From: Poa pratensis
Taxonomy: Eukaryota > Streptophyta > Magnoliopsida > Poales > Poaceae
NCBI GenBank assembly: GCA_947311845.1
Contig: CAMZMU010000123.1
Coordinates: forward strand, 19,959,414-20,023,413
Direction: 5' to 3'
Length of the DNA stretch: 64,000 bases
Position numbers and translations under genes: made by a program. A model generated the notes under the pieces. It did not search any database, was not told the DNA's origin, and saw only the letters and a program-made list of their open reading frames with translations. Below are positions 35,150-47,342 of the stretch, piece after piece; the first letter of the stretch is position 1, and every line of letters starts with the position of its first letter.

Positions 35150-35567
35150 GACAGGGGTTTCCAGTGGTGCGCTTTATCCTCCTTCGTCGGGTGGCATTTC
35201 CTAACTCCCCATAGCTGATTGGCTTCCCTCCCATGCGACGATGGTGAAGACGGCGTTCGATAGTGCTGTGCTTCGTGAGGCGTCTCCCGTGCTCCTTCTG
35301 GAGTTTGTCGGGCCTATCCACCTCTCTTTGGCATGCCATGCCGGATCTGGCTTGCTCGATCGAGGGTGTGGTGTGGGCATGCCGCGGCGGGGTTTTTCTT
35401 CGTCGGCTTCGTTTTGTTTGTCGGTGTGCTTATGTGGTGCGTTTCCCTGTGGTTCTCGGCGCTTCGTCGGCGCCTTTGTATCTGGTTTTCGCCCAGGTTT
35501 CCCAAATAAACTGGGCAACTCTCTTTTCTTAATGAAAGGTAGTGCTCTTGCTGGTTGCTCGAAAAAA
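35150..35567 (+). mobile_element. Truncated LINE 3' end
   Basis: The GC-rich body ends in CTTAATGAAAGGTAGTGCTC..., then GAAAAAAG at about 35561-35568. This resembles the 3' untranslated tail of grass LINEs. I could not define a convincing target duplication, so the left border is approximate. Confidence 0.45.
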
Positions 35568-36385
35568 GATTGTGTTGCAGTATAATATACCTCTTTCACC
35601 AGGTAAAAGGATCTTTCAACACTTAACCTGGACATTCCAAATGACAGTGCTTCATTATAAATCCCTTCTGTACTACAATTGTATCCTTCGGCCAGGGCTA
35701 TGCACCCACATTTCGGGGAAAAAGACAACCTGAGCGGCATCTTACTTAAATACATATTCACATGGTTCTGTTTCACCACATACTGGAACATATCTTTTGC
35801 ACCCAATAGCCACCCAAGATGCCTTTTGATCTTTCATATGTATTTGCATTTTTATCACAATCTTATGTCCCCAAGTTGTTATTGTGCACACTAATAATGA
35901 CCAGATTGTATACTTGGTATATCCACCGGTGTTCGAAAAGACTGTCTTGAGTTCAACATACTGCAACCAATAACATGAGTTGCAGAGAATAAGAGTGGCA
36001 TTAATCCACAGTGGACAAAGATTGTCATAATATTGACATCAATTTATGCATGTCAAAAGTTTTAAGAGACCAAGAGCAATGTAAGCCAATAATGACACTG
36101 AGGCTGAAGAATTGATAAGTCTCGTGAACTGAACCATGTGAAATTTAGACACCCACAAAAACTTTAGATAAAGCAACCAGAAGCATGATCTTCCACTTAA
36201 CAAATTAAGGGTTTACAGAGTATTTGCTAGAGCAGATCGCCTAGAAGCTTAATACTTAAGTTAAAACCAAGCAGAAACAGAAAGAAAGTAAACATTAGGT
36301 AAAGCTCCAAAACTACTAACCTGTCCAAGTGCCATTGGTCAGGCCCGCTGCAACCAAGAGAGTGTACATGCAAAGTTACAGACAA

Positions 36386-36540
36386 TCGGGAGGCCGTGCA
36401 AGCAAATAGATACATCCACTTTTGTGCAAACTTGAGACACTTATTTTGGGACGGAGGGAGTACTTGACATTTTTGTAACTTTGCTTGCACGGCCTCCTGA
36501 ATTCTAATACACTTATTTTTGGACGGAGGGATCAACATAC
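36386..36540. repeat. Inverted repeat with two Stowaway ends
   Basis: GGGAGGCCGTGCAAGCAAA at about 36391-36409 is mirrored by TTTGCTTGCACGGCCTCCT at about 36479-36497. Between and after the arms are two direct copies of a Stowaway right end (ACTTATTTTGGGACGGAGGG and a variant ending near 36531). This looks like a rearranged MITE cluster. Confidence 0.5.
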
Positions 36541-37225
36541 AACTATCATCAACTATCATCATTTAAACCTCACTGCGAATATTACTCTAAGAATAAAAAC
36601 TGCACCAACATTTTCAAAAAAATTATAGGATCAGTAGTTTGCAATTTATGTGATTGAGATTTTCAAAAAAATCAGGCAACCGGAATCAGAAACTCACGCC
36701 TCATAACACAGAGCATAAACAATTGTTATTGTCCTCCTTCACAGCTAGTTGTATTAAACATATGCACATTCCAGAAGAATAGCTGGAGTCATTGGTGCCA
36801 AGAGTTTTCTACTAAGCCTTCATTGTCTCCATTGTTCAGTAATCAGTACAATCTTTGACCTCCGACAAGAATCGTTTTACCTTAGGTGACGGTTTTACTG
36901 CCTTCCAGATATGCATACGAAAGTGTCAGGTTTGGAGTGCATTTGTTCTGAAGAATAAGTCCGCTCCAGGAGGTTCAAGCTGTGTGATTTTGATATAATA
37001 TCCCTTATCACATGCCTGCAGTTTTGCATGCATCAAAAAATATCTTGAACAACAAGGATCATTCAGAAAACATGACAAAGAATTGATCAACAGAAGCACA
37101 TAGCAAAGATTTTATTAGTAAACTATTGCAGCCGAATTTGAACCAATTTATACTTACCTTTATGTTGTACAACTGGGAATTCGTATACTTGATCAAAGCC
37201 TATTTCTCAGCAACTGGTGTCTTAG

Positions 37226-37499
37226 CTAATCAATGCTCGAACTTAACATGTTCATCTCGCTCACAGTAGTCTTGGCAAACCTCATCGTCTCCTCTTTCCC
37301 GATCAGATGCTTCTGCATCTCGTCGACCTGCTTCCCTAGTGAAAAGATCTCACCGATGCCTCTAGGTTTGTACGTTGCTCCAGGCAGGACCATTGGCGCA
37401 ACCATTCTCTCTGTTCGAATCGGGTGTATCTCCTCGAGCATCTCTCTGCATTTCCCCGGACAGTTTGTGGGGTCTTTGCGCTTCTCCAATCGTTGTCCT
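37226..37499 (-). pseudogene. Exon-like fragment captured by Helitron D
   Basis: On the minus strand, a pyrimidine-rich acceptor ending CCTGCAG precedes a 91-residue open frame. The frame begins GQRLEKRKDPTNCPGKC, includes MVAPMVLPGATYKPRGIG, and ends MNMLSSSID before a stop. Amino-acid make-up is protein-like and the splice acceptor is good, so this is probably the last exon of a captured host gene. A second GC-rich minus frame at 37685-38038 could be its first exon. I do not recognise the parent gene. Confidence 0.5.
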
Positions 37500-38227
37500 G
37501 CAGGAAACAATGGCGTTCATCCCAGGTTCGTGACAGATTACAGTGATTTATCTATATGATTCCATCTAGTAAAATAACAATACCTGGTTAACTTGCAAGA
37601 TCTATTCTGAAAATCATACTTTGGGTATCAAAATGTCTAATAACTGACAAAGCTAGAGAATTGGATTTGGGAGTTGAGAATCTCTCACCTGAGGTAGGCA
37701 CCTGGGAGGTGAGAGCTGGGAGGATGGTTGCTCGAGGCCGCCGTCAAGCTGCACGCCTGCACTGCCGTGCGGCACTCGTCGAGGTCCTCCTCGGCGATCC
37801 GAGGAGCGCAACTTCGACGACGGCTGCGATGGGGCACGAGAGGAGTCGAAGGCGGTGGTAGGGGCGCGGGTCGAGCTCCCGGGACGCTGAGCGGGCGGGC
37901 GATACGTCGGCGACATCGTCTGTGCGATGGATGCCAGCTCGATTTAGAAGTCGCCGTCGCTCGTGAGGACTGCGGCTCCGTATTGTTAACAGGAGCAAAT
38001 CGTGATTTGTGGAGGCGAAGATTGGGGAGACGATTCATTGTGGATCCGAGGGAGACGTGCGTTATTACCGCTAATCAGGACAGAGATGCTTGACAACGGA
38101 CATGGCTTCGTTCAGAGGTGGGGCCAGAGCGCGACGGGCAGAAGCTGAAGGCGGAGGAGCGCGACGAAACGACGAAGCGACGGAGTGGCAGAATGTGGAA
38201 CCAAATTATTCTTTTAGATAGTAGAGA

Positions 38228-38625
38228 TAGAGATACTTTGTACCTCACTTTTGTTTATACTCCGTTTTCTATATATTTGTACTCCGTGTGTCTCTGTACT
38301 TTGTACTTTGTGGTCTCTGAAATTTGTACTCTGTTCTGTATACTCTGTACTCCCTCATCTGTGTACTTGTACTATGTGCTTCTATGTAGTTTGTACTTCG
38401 TCTTCTGTGTAATTTATACTCCCTGTTATGTTATGTATACATTGTACTCCCTGTTCTATGTACTCTGTACTCAGTTATCTGCGTACTTGTACTCTTTGTG
38501 TTTGTGTACTTTATACTCCGTCTTATTTGTATTTTATACTCCATATTTTTGTATTTTGAGATTTTGTACTTCCAAATTTTTAGACTACATACTCAAGTTT
38601 TCATGTATCTACCACCGAACTTCAA
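38228..38625. repeat. Low-complexity GTACTCTGTTCTGTG-like tract
   Basis: Irregular repeats of units such as TGTACTCTGTTCTGTA and TACTCCCTGTTATG. The tract is the right half of a repeat whose left half is at about 34590-34632. Confidence 0.7.
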
Positions 38626-38719
38626 GGTAAGTAGGGAAATGATCGCGTGGTACACGTGATAAGCTAACTAAAAAAAAGTAAGTTGGGAAACAAAATCAAG
38701 TTCCCCGGAAGAAAACCGC

Positions 38720-38765
38720 ATGTAATTTGGGCCGGATACTTCTCGGTCCGCGAATTGGGCCGGTG
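38720..38765 (+). promoter_or_regulatory. Paired TTGGGCC boxes, likely THO5 promoter
   Basis: TTTGGGCC at 38726-38733 and TTGGGCC at 38755-38761 are site-II-like boxes, common upstream of plant housekeeping genes. They now lie about 1 kb from the THO5 start codon because an 890-bp retroposon separates them. Their assignment to THO5 is an inference from position. Confidence 0.4.
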
Positions 38766-38808
38766 TTGATTCCCGGGAATCGGTCCGATCAATAGGTCAG
38801 ACGCTAGA

Positions 38809-39698
38809 GCGTGCTCGTTGTCTTCCTCTCCCTTATCTCTACAGTAGAGAGCGGCGGAAAGGGGCGAATTTGTGTTTTGCCGTCTCCTCGCCGGAGCGAG
38901 GCTGGATCTCGGCCTTCTCCCGTCGCTCCGGCGGTGGGAGAAGGTGGGGATCTGGATCCTCGTCTCCTGGCTTGTAGATAGGTGTAGATTAGGTCCCGGC
39001 GGCGCTGTGAAGAAGGCTCGGCGGCCGTGTAGGGTAAATAAGTACCAGCTCTCCCCTTCTCTCGGTGCGGGCTTCGGCGGCGCTGAGGTGAGAGCGGTGG
39101 TGCTTGGCCTTTGTGCTTCGGCGCGTGGCCTTTTGTCCCGCCGATCTGTCGGATCCGGCGGTTTCTTGTCCCTACGCTTCGGCGTAGGTGGTGTGTCCGG
39201 TTGCTCTTCTTCACCCTTCTTTCGGCCGGCCGTGGTGGCGAGGGAAGGAGGTGGTGGTGGAGGGCGTTTCCGTTTTGTTTGCAGGTCTCCTCTGGTGGCT
39301 CTCTGGCCGGCCTTGGCGGCGAGGGGGGTGCTGTCTGGAGGTGGCTCGATGTGGAGGTTCGTGCTGTGTGGCGACGAAGGCGTCGACGGTCTACTGGTGG
39401 TGTTCTGGAGCCGGATCTGGGCGAGGAGAAGGAGTTGCCAGGTGCGTTCATCGTTCAAGTTCTCGTCGCTCGTCGACGAGCGACTCAAGTGGCGTTTTCA
39501 AGATTTCGACGATGTCTTCCTAGCGGGATGGAAGGCGGTCTTCCTTCTTCTTCTCCGGCTCAGGTGTCAGAGGCCAGCGGTGGCTGGTTCGGGGTCGTTG
39601 TTGTTGTTCGGTGCGTGGGTGTGTGAGGTTGTAATGTGTTTGTTCTTGTACTAGGATGAACACGTTGTTTTTGGGGCTCAAAAAAAAAAAAAAAAAAA
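38809..39698 (+). mobile_element. Poly(A)-tailed GC-rich retroposon just upstream of THO5
   Basis: It is flanked by AGGTCAGACGCTAGA at 38794-38808 and 39698-39712 (the first A may belong to the tail) and ends in a run of about 19 A. The 5' part is GC-rich; the end reads TGTTCTTGTACTAGG before the tail. Open frames such as 38872-39654 have no recognised domain. The long duplication and A tail indicate LINE-type retroposition. The insertion point is about 70 bp from the THO5 start codon, so it is in the 5' untranslated region or core promoter. Confidence 0.85.
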
Positions 39699-39783
39699 GG
39701 TCAGACGCTAGAAGCCGACCCACCACCACTCGCACATCCACTTCCGGCGTTTGCCATCGTCTCTCTCGTCTCCGGCCGGATCG

Positions 39784-42700
39784 ATGGCGACGGTGCCGGC
39801 GGCGGCGGAAGCCATGGACGTCGAGGCACCGGCGCGTCCGCCCAGCGAACCAAAGCGCCGTTCTCCTCACGACCTCCTCGCCGAGACCCGCGCCTCCGTC
39901 GAGGAGGTTGCCGCTCGGATACTCGCCATCAAGAAGGACGGCGCGCCCAAGTCCGAGCTCCGCGAGCTCTCCGCGCAGATGTCCCTCCTCCTCATCACGC
40001 TCCGCCAGGTGCGTCCCACTCTCCAAAACCCTGACGCAGAAACCCTAGCCCTGGATCTGTCGCTCCAACCCTTTGTTTTGTCTGCGCATGCAGGTGAACA
40101 GGGAGATACTGATGGAGGAGGACAAGGTGAGGGGCGAGACGGAGGCGGCCAAGGCGCCCGTGGACTCCACCACGCTCAAGCTGCACAACCTGCTCTACGA
40201 GAAGAACCACTACGTCAAGGCCATAAGGTCGTGCCTCGACTTCCAGACGAAGCACCCCGGGATAGAGCTTGTGCCTGAGGAGGAGTTCCACCGCGCCGCG
40301 CCGGCTGACATCCGTGACAAGACGCTCGCGGCTGACTCCGCACATGACCTCATGCTCAAGCGCCTCAACTTCGAGCTCGTCCAGGTCGTGTACTGTTGAC
40401 CACTTGCCACCCAGATTGGAGCTTCAGTTGGCATTGATAAATTGATGTGTTATGTTCGATTGCTCGTCTAAAGTAGGTCGAACTGAATGCTGTGCCCATG
40501 TTTTCATAGATGCAGAAAAATCTTAATTCAGCTGAACAGAGAGCTCGCAAAGGTCTGCATAATGTTTTTAGGCTGGGGACTTATTTGGAAGGATTAGGAA
40601 AATAATCGAGCGGAATAACCATTGAACTGCTCGTTCGTAATTTTAAATAACTTCTTAACTTGGTACAAGACAGCTTTGAAATATTAATTTAATATCGCGA
40701 AAGCAAGAGTTACCAAAACTACCATTGATTTAAATTATTATTTTGTTTGGTGTGCAGCCTTACTCATTATCTTGGTGAACATGTTCAATAACTAGAGTAC
40801 AGTGTTGTACCGGGAACTTTGTTTAACCTACCTTAAGAGTACATGAAACTAGGGCTAGGTCAGTTCATGCACCATTGCAAATTGGTTGATGAGTGTCTGC
40901 ACACAGATTTTTCATCCTGCTAAAATTGCCTACATGTATTTAGTACTCTGAATCTGTGTGAGCTTGCTAGCCAAAAGTTCATTTGCGCTGGTCTGTTCCG
41001 GATTTGATTTCTGCTATCTGAAGTATGTGTTAATACTGACACAGCGTAAAGAGCTATGTGAGCGGCATGAGAAATTGGAACAACAGAAGAGCAGTTTGCT
41101 GGGGACAATTTTAAATCAGAAGAAATTCCTTTCAAGCCTCCCGTCACATTTGAAATCACTGAAGAAAGCATCATTGCCAGTACAGCAGCAGCTGGGCATG
41201 CTGCATACAAAGAAACTAAAGCAGCACCATGCAGCTGAGTTGCTCCCGTCTCCTCTGTACATAACGTACACCCAGTTGTTAGGACAGAAAGAAGCATTTG
41301 GGGAGAATATTGAAGTGGAGATAATTGGAAGCACAAAGGATGCTCAAACTTTTGCTCAACAGCGAGCCAAGGAGGCAAATGGTAAGTTACATCTGCTTGG
41401 AATGTAGCACAGTCTAACTAATGTGAAAGTCTTGCATTGTGGTGTCTCCCTGCAGTTGTTCCTTTATTGCACTTTTGAACATTCCTGTTAGTAGAAGAGT
41501 GGTAGTATCCTTGCAAGAACAATGATTCATCGGTGGAACTTTAGATGTATGATGTGTCCTACAGTCTGTGCAAAATGCTTTTAAGCTTACTATTTTCACA
41601 AGCTGCACATTAGGAAAGCGGTGGTGATGCGTGGCACTTAGTAACCAAATGCAAATTTTCATAGTAAATATCTATTTGTGGTTCGAACATTTTGTGCTCA
41701 GTACTGCAGCATTTAGCGAGCTTTTCTAGAAGCTACACAATCTATTATAAACTTTCCAGTGAAAATAGAATAATATCTCACCATTAGGCGGTTGCTTCAT
41801 TGTTCATCTTATGCTTGAGTTTATGACCATATGAACGCACATTCATCAGAAACGAATTGCTCATGTGACCGTTGGTAAGTTACGACATTGAGATTACTGA
41901 TGAAGTGTTTGTTATGAATCTGCAATAGCAGGCACTTTATCAAATGATGATAATAATCGGATGGATGATGATGCAATGGATGAAGAAGAAGATGCTCAGA
42001 GAAGAAGATCAAGGTCCAGGAAGACTTCGAAGGAAGCTAGTAATCCTGTGTTGGCATATCAACTTCATCCACTTAAAGTTGTTCTCCATGTATATGATAC
42101 TGAAGTTTCTGGAACCAAGCGTCGTAAACTCATCTCGCTGAGGTTTGAATACTTGGCAAAGTTGAATGTTGTCTGCGTTGGATCCGAAGACTCAGAGGGG
42201 ATCGACACCAATATCCTGTGCAACCTATTTCCAGATGACACTGGTTTAGAGCTGCCTCATCAGGTGTGTTTTCCAGAGGAGCCGATTTTCATAGGTTGAT
42301 ATGCACATGTTTCCCCGTTGTTATTGGATCTTTTGGTAATTATCGTGTGGATCACTCAACTCGTCCATAATTGCATGCTTTAGTTTTTTTTTTGCACGTC
42401 TTCATAGGCAACGTTGAGTAAACATTGAGTTCAATTCATTTTGTCAACAAAAAAGCTGTATGTGTTGCTATTCCAGATTCCTCTGTAGTTCTTTTCTCTG
42501 TAATCTAAAAAGGTGACATTTTATAATTTTTATGCAGATGGCTAAGCTTTACGCTGGGGAGATTCCAAATTTTAGTGAAAAGGAGTCACGTCCATACAAG
42601 TGGGCACAACATCTGGCTGGTATAGATTTCCTGCCGGAAGTTCCTCTATCTGTCGGGGATGATTCTAACAGAGCATCGAGAAGTGCTGATTTGTCATCTG

Positions 42701-44155
42701 GGCTTGCACTATACCGCCAGCAGAATCGTGCACAAACTATTTTGCAGAGAATTCGCTCTCGGAAAGTTGCCCAAATGGCTCTCACGTGAGTCACCTGCTC
42801 TACAATGTTTGCAGTTTGGGATGTCAATAGCAAATCTGGATGGTAGATCTTTAGAGTTGGCTGCATTGTATTTTGGCTTACAAATTTGTTCTGATGGTGC
42901 TTTTGCTTCATCGTACATGTCGTTCTGAGACATGCTGCATGAGATAATGAAATAGGAAATATCCGTGAAACATCTTTCTGTTGATACTTATGACTCCTAC
43001 GCATATCTAGCTTGATTGATTGCATCTCTTTGAAGTTTTCGAGTCTGTGATTTACAGGTGGCAAATTAATTATTTAACTAAGCTGAAGTGGCCTGAAATA
43101 GAACAACAGAATACACCATGGGCATCACGCACCCCATTGTGTAGTCTGCATAGTTGGTCATTGACAGGGTTTTTTCCTGAGCCGTCGGCTTGTTCTGCTT
43201 TGGTGGTGAGTGAGGCTGCAGGAAGTGTCGACAGTGATATGGAGAGAAGATCTGTGACAAACTGGCAAGAAACTGAGGGTAATACGGAGGATGGGGAACT
43301 TCCGCTTGCTGTTCCTGCTGAACATACCCCAAGTGATTCCAAAATGGTGCACTTGGAGGTGTCGCCTGAAGTTCGAAACCACTCTAGAGGCTTATCCCTT
43401 ATATCAAAGAGCTCCACACCATCTAAGTTAAGCATCTCACATAGTTTTGGTAGAAATGAGGATGATCTTGATTTCTTAATGGAGAGTGACAGTGAGTTGG
43501 AGGAACTGACTTGTGCTGACCAAGAAACTGAACAAGGTAGTCTAACTATAGACAGATCCTGGGAAGACTATGCTTCCAGGGAGTTCACCATGATCTTGAG
43601 TAAAACTTTGATCAATGGTCCAAAAGTCATGCTGGAAGCCAAGGTAAATTCTTCAGTCTCTGTTCCTATATGCCTTACTGCAAGAATCCACGCGTGCTTT
43701 GCTTTCTCACTACGGGTCTTCAATTGCAGATTAAAATTAGCATGGAATATCCTCTTAGGCCGCCACTTTTCAGTTTACGGCTGGTTTCTGAAATGACTGA
43801 AGGTTTAAAGTGGCACAATGATCTTCGTGCAATGGAGGCTGAGGTTTGTATTTTGTATTACTATGAGCTTCATTCTAAACTTCTGTTTGGTGCACGTCTC
43901 TTACGGGGTCACTGCTGTTGTGACTTGCAGGTAAATCTACACATCCTGCGAGCCCTGCCTTCGTCATATGAGGACTACATGTTAACCCACCAGGTTATGT
44001 GCCTGGCTCTGTTATTTGATATGCATTTTGACGAGGATCACGAGAAAAGAAAAGTGACTTCAGTGATTGATGTTGGGCTCTGCAAACCCGTGAGTGGAAC
44101 TATGCTCACTAGATCAGTTAGGGGAAGAGACCGCAGACACACCATCTATTGGTGA
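39784..44155 (+). CDS. THO5: THO complex subunit 5
   Basis: THO5 is a core subunit of the nuclear THO/TREX complex, which couples transcription to mRNA packaging and export and, in plants, supports small-RNA pathways. Eight exons join in frame: 39784-40008, 40094-40384, 41045-41381, 41932-42263, 42538-42785, 43058-43643, 43730-43843 and 43931-44155, all with GT-AG introns, giving about 785 aa. Conserved segments include NNLMYEK-like LHNLLYEKNHYVKAI, RLNFELVQRKELCERH, KKFLSSLPSHLKSLKKASLPVQ, KLKQHHAAELLP, NLFPDDTGLELPHQ, RPYKWAQHLAGIDF, ISMEYPLRPPLFSL and VDVGLCKP-like VIDVGLCKP. An acidic and Arg-rich stretch lies around exon 4 (MDEEEDAQRRRSRSRK). The protein ends GRDRRHTIYW, about ten residues sooner than I remember for Arabidopsis THO5. 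The coding frame is otherwise intact. The start is the first methionine, followed by a typical Ala-rich N-terminus. A retroposon lies just upstream. Confidence 0.93.
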
Positions 44156-44762
44156 GGTGCTGATTGCTCTAGTTATTTGTAGAGTTTGCATGAATCGGCA
44201 TATCACGTGTCATTGGAAGGAAATGGCGATGTACTTCATGGCACCGAGAAAACTATTTTCGGTGTTGGAACTAACATTGATGCTTGGTATTCCTGCTGGT
44301 CTGGCCTGACAACAGGAGCTGGCAAGTTTGTCCATGTTGGCTGGAGAGAGATGCTTTGCTCTTGCCTGAGAGTTTGGTATGCATCATGTTGTACTCTATT
44401 CTGAAATTTACATGGAACTTTTGCAACTCCAGCAAGTCTTGGGATCACGCAGGATCAATCAACAGACAGGCTAAGGCAAGCAGAGTTTGCGTGCCTGGGT
44501 GGTGGAGTGGTGCTAGTCATGCTTGGTCCGGTGTTGGTCACCTATCTATTTCAGTCATGAAGTTTCGACATTTGGTGACGGCTGACTAAATCCACTGTTC
44601 GTGTTAAAGCTTTCACCTGATGTCTTATAAGCACTGTTATACAAATATAAGAACCAGTGACCGATAGAACGGGGTTTAAGATCTAGGGATTTTTCAATAC
44701 ATTATGTTTAATCTGAACTACCAAGTCGATGTGTTCTGCAGCCCTTTTTCGTGCATACAAAG
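44156..44762 (+). other. THO5 3' untranslated region and intergenic gap
   Basis: No further exon of THO5 fits in frame. The lipase gene ends at 44780 on the other strand, so the two genes are tail to tail with about 620 bp between stop codons. No AATAAA is obvious. Confidence 0.5.
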
Positions 44763-44779
44763 TTACAATGTCCTGTTAG

Positions 44780-47342
44780 CTATCTCAGTGGCCCGAGCGA
44801 GGCCGCTCCGAGCCTGGTGGCGTTCACGTAGTCCTGGGGTGCGTGCGGCGGCAGCCCCGGCAGCACCAGCGCCACCACCCTGGCGAGCCGCATCAGCCAC
44901 CCCTCGGCGTACTCCGGCCCCTCCGCGTAGCCGATGATGAAGCTGCGGAGGAGCTCCCACACCGCGTTCAGGAGCTTGGGAGCCACCATCAGCACCGAGT
45001 AGTTCTTGTTCGGCTCCTCTCCCGTCACCTGCACAAAAGTGCCTGTCAGTTACAGTCTCGGTGGGCTCCATGATGCATATGGATCGATCGATAGGTGCAA
45101 TGCAATGATTCTTGCTTCCAAGCCATGCCTTGCTTGCCTTGAAAGTTTAATCCTGTTACAGCGTCACATGATGGACCATTCTATCTAGAGGCCTCTTCTA
45201 TCTATCTATCCATTCGAAGCAACTTTCATAAAAATACAACAGGAATGATTTTATCTTTACAAAAATACAACAGGAATTACACATAAAAATACGAGCGATA
45301 AAATGACATGGTGAGTGACCAGACGGACCTTTCCTCTGTAGAAGCTGTCGAAGTAGAGGCAGGTCCCGAAGTGCTTGAACAGCAGGGTGGAGTCGTCGTA
45401 GGGCACCCTGGGAACGATGTCGTTGCAGTAGACGAACCTGAAGTACCTGCTGGGATTCTCCAGGTGCCTCTCCATGAACGCCCCCAGCCTCGCGTCCCCC
45501 ACGCGGGGCTGCCCGAACGTGTACACGCCCTGCAGCCTGCCCAGCACGGCCTCCTCCCCGTGCAGCGCCAGCACCGTCGGGAACAGCACGGCCAGCGCGC
45601 CGCCCAGGCTGTGCCCGGCCACCGCGAACCTGGCCCGAGGGTTGTCGTGCAGGAACCTCCTGAGCTCCTCTCTGATGGCGTAGTAGGCGAACGGCCTGCC
45701 GTCGCCGGCGCCGGTGGGGTCGGCGATGTCTCTCGGCCAGCCGTCGCCGTGCTTCTGCAGGCCGAGCGCCTTCATGAAGCCGCCATGGACGCGGCAGCCG
45801 GCGGCCCCCGGGCCAGGGAGCTCGTACCAGGAGAAGTCCACGTCCGTGCACCACTGCTCCGTGTCGAACGGCTTGGTGCCGCAGAAGGCCACCACGGCCA
45901 GCGTCGCGTCCGGCGCCGGCGCGTCCGCCAGCATGAACGCCTGCGTCGTGTAGTCCCCTTCGAACTCTGCATCCACGGGAGCACGACACTCATCACTTAA
46001 AACGTGCATGATACATAAGGGACAGGCCATGCATGCATCATGGCACTGAAGGATTTTTCTTAGTTCTTACCGTTCCAGCAGTTGTAGAAGCCCAGGAACT
46101 CCATGTGCCAGTGGTTCTTGACGACGCTGCCGATGACGAGCTCGTTCTCGTAGGATAATTTGGCGGCCATGATCGACAGGGCCGCGTGGTAGTTGCTATC
46201 CCCGGGCTTGATCTTCTTGTCGAGGTCGATCCTTGTGTCGAGTAGTCCAATGCAGGACCGGTAGTTCAGGGATGCTCTGTCAGGCATTTTCACCTTCCCT
46301 GCAGCAAGACTATGTATTACTAGCATATTTTCCAATAATGGAATAGAGGTGGCGCCAAAAACTATCCTTGGATCCTCCTCATTTTATCACACGCAACTGA
46401 CCGTGTGACAATGGATATATTGGGGGAAATACTTCTCAGAACTAATTTTTTTGATTAGCGACTGACCGATTGTCCTCATCTGGAAGCAATCAACGCATAG
46501 TAAGTTGGGTTGTTGCTGCAGAATCTTGCTTTTAGTGTTAAGTATAGAAAATGACCTTTTATTAGTTTTAAAACGAACTTTAAATCTATGCTTAGATTAC
46601 GCACTCTGTAACCCAAGTCTCCGGACCAAAATTTATGTGTTCTTAATTTGCATGGACAGCGCCAAACTAGGTATATCTAGGTGAATTCACTGCATCTCTT
46701 TTTCAGTATACGGCTATACGTACGAGGGAATGTTGGTTTCAGAACAAATTTAGTGGATCATACGAGTAGTTTTTTTTTTTTTGCGAAGGAGGAAAGTACA
46801 ACAGCTGAAAGCGAAAGCATCATAATTCATAAATGCAATCAATGAAGTCGACAAAGCAGCTCGAGTACTTTGATTGAACGATCGGCATCCATGAAGAAGA
46901 ACATCACGATTATATGCGCGATAACGTACGTACTTAGATCGAGATCCATGATGCGACGAGCTAGAAGCAGGACATGTACGTACATACCGTACAGAGCGTT
47001 GGCGAGGAGCTTGTGGACGCTGCCGCCGTTCTCGTTGAGGAGGTTCATCCAGTACTCGGCCGCCCGCCCGAGCAGCGCCACCGGCCTCTTGGCCCACAGC
47101 AGCAGCATCTGCGCCACCAGCGACACGAAGACGGCCCACCGCCGCCGCGCCTCGGCGATCTCCGTGCCCGCGGGGCAGTCCACGGCGCCGTTCTCCGCGA
47201 CCTTGGGCGACCACAAGAGGTGGACGAGGTCGCGCAACCCGCCCTTGTCCGGCCGCAGCACCATGAAGTCGCTGTCGTGGAAGCCTCCTCCGGCACCACC
47301 ATCGTCTCCACCGGCGTCCGCCATGCTTAATCGGCCAGCCAC
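44780..47342 (-). CDS. Class-3 lipase, oil-body lipase (OBL1) type
   Basis: This predicts a triacylglycerol lipase of the alpha/beta-hydrolase Lipase_3 family. Relatives act on lipid droplets, especially in seeds and pollen. Four exons on the minus strand join in frame: 47342-46988, 46298-46071, 45966-45329 and 45028-44780, giving 489 aa. The nucleophile motif [10 protein letters not shown] places Ser at about residue 314; CNDIVPRVP gives the likely Asp near 377, and LPPHAPQDY gives the likely His near 469. [11 protein letters not shown] and [17 protein letters not shown] are characteristic of OBL-type lipases. A hydrophobic stretch near residues 70-93 ([21 protein letters not shown]) fits the membrane or droplet anchor of this group. 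A second in-frame start (MADAGG, 47324) is possible. No disabling change is seen. Confidence 0.9.

Larger units (their letters stand above)
34633..38227 (-). mobile_element. Helitron D with a captured exon
   Basis: On the minus strand it starts TCTCTACTATCTAAAAG at 38227 and ends CTAG at 34633, with the CCCGTGCG...CACGG hairpin just before the end. The flanks are A (left) and T (right), with no duplication. Both flanks are the same low-complexity tract, so excising the element restores a continuous repeat. It has no Rep/helicase. It contains a truncated LINE 3' end, Stowaway remnants and an exon-like segment on the minus strand (37226-37499). Confidence 0.85.

Noticed and set aside
38228..38620. 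Frame 38118-38630 as a Tyr/Cys/Leu-rich membrane protein
   Set aside because: It is a translation of the GTACTCTGT-like low-complexity tract across the Helitron border.
38872..39654. 260-aa frame just before THO5 as an upstream gene or THO5 exon
   Set aside because: It is confined to the retroposon at 38809-39698, and THO5 starts cleanly at 39784.
45308..46000. Plus-strand 230-aa frame opposite the lipase
   Set aside because: It is the shadow of a GC-rich coding exon; the minus strand carries the GHSLG motif and spliced frame.
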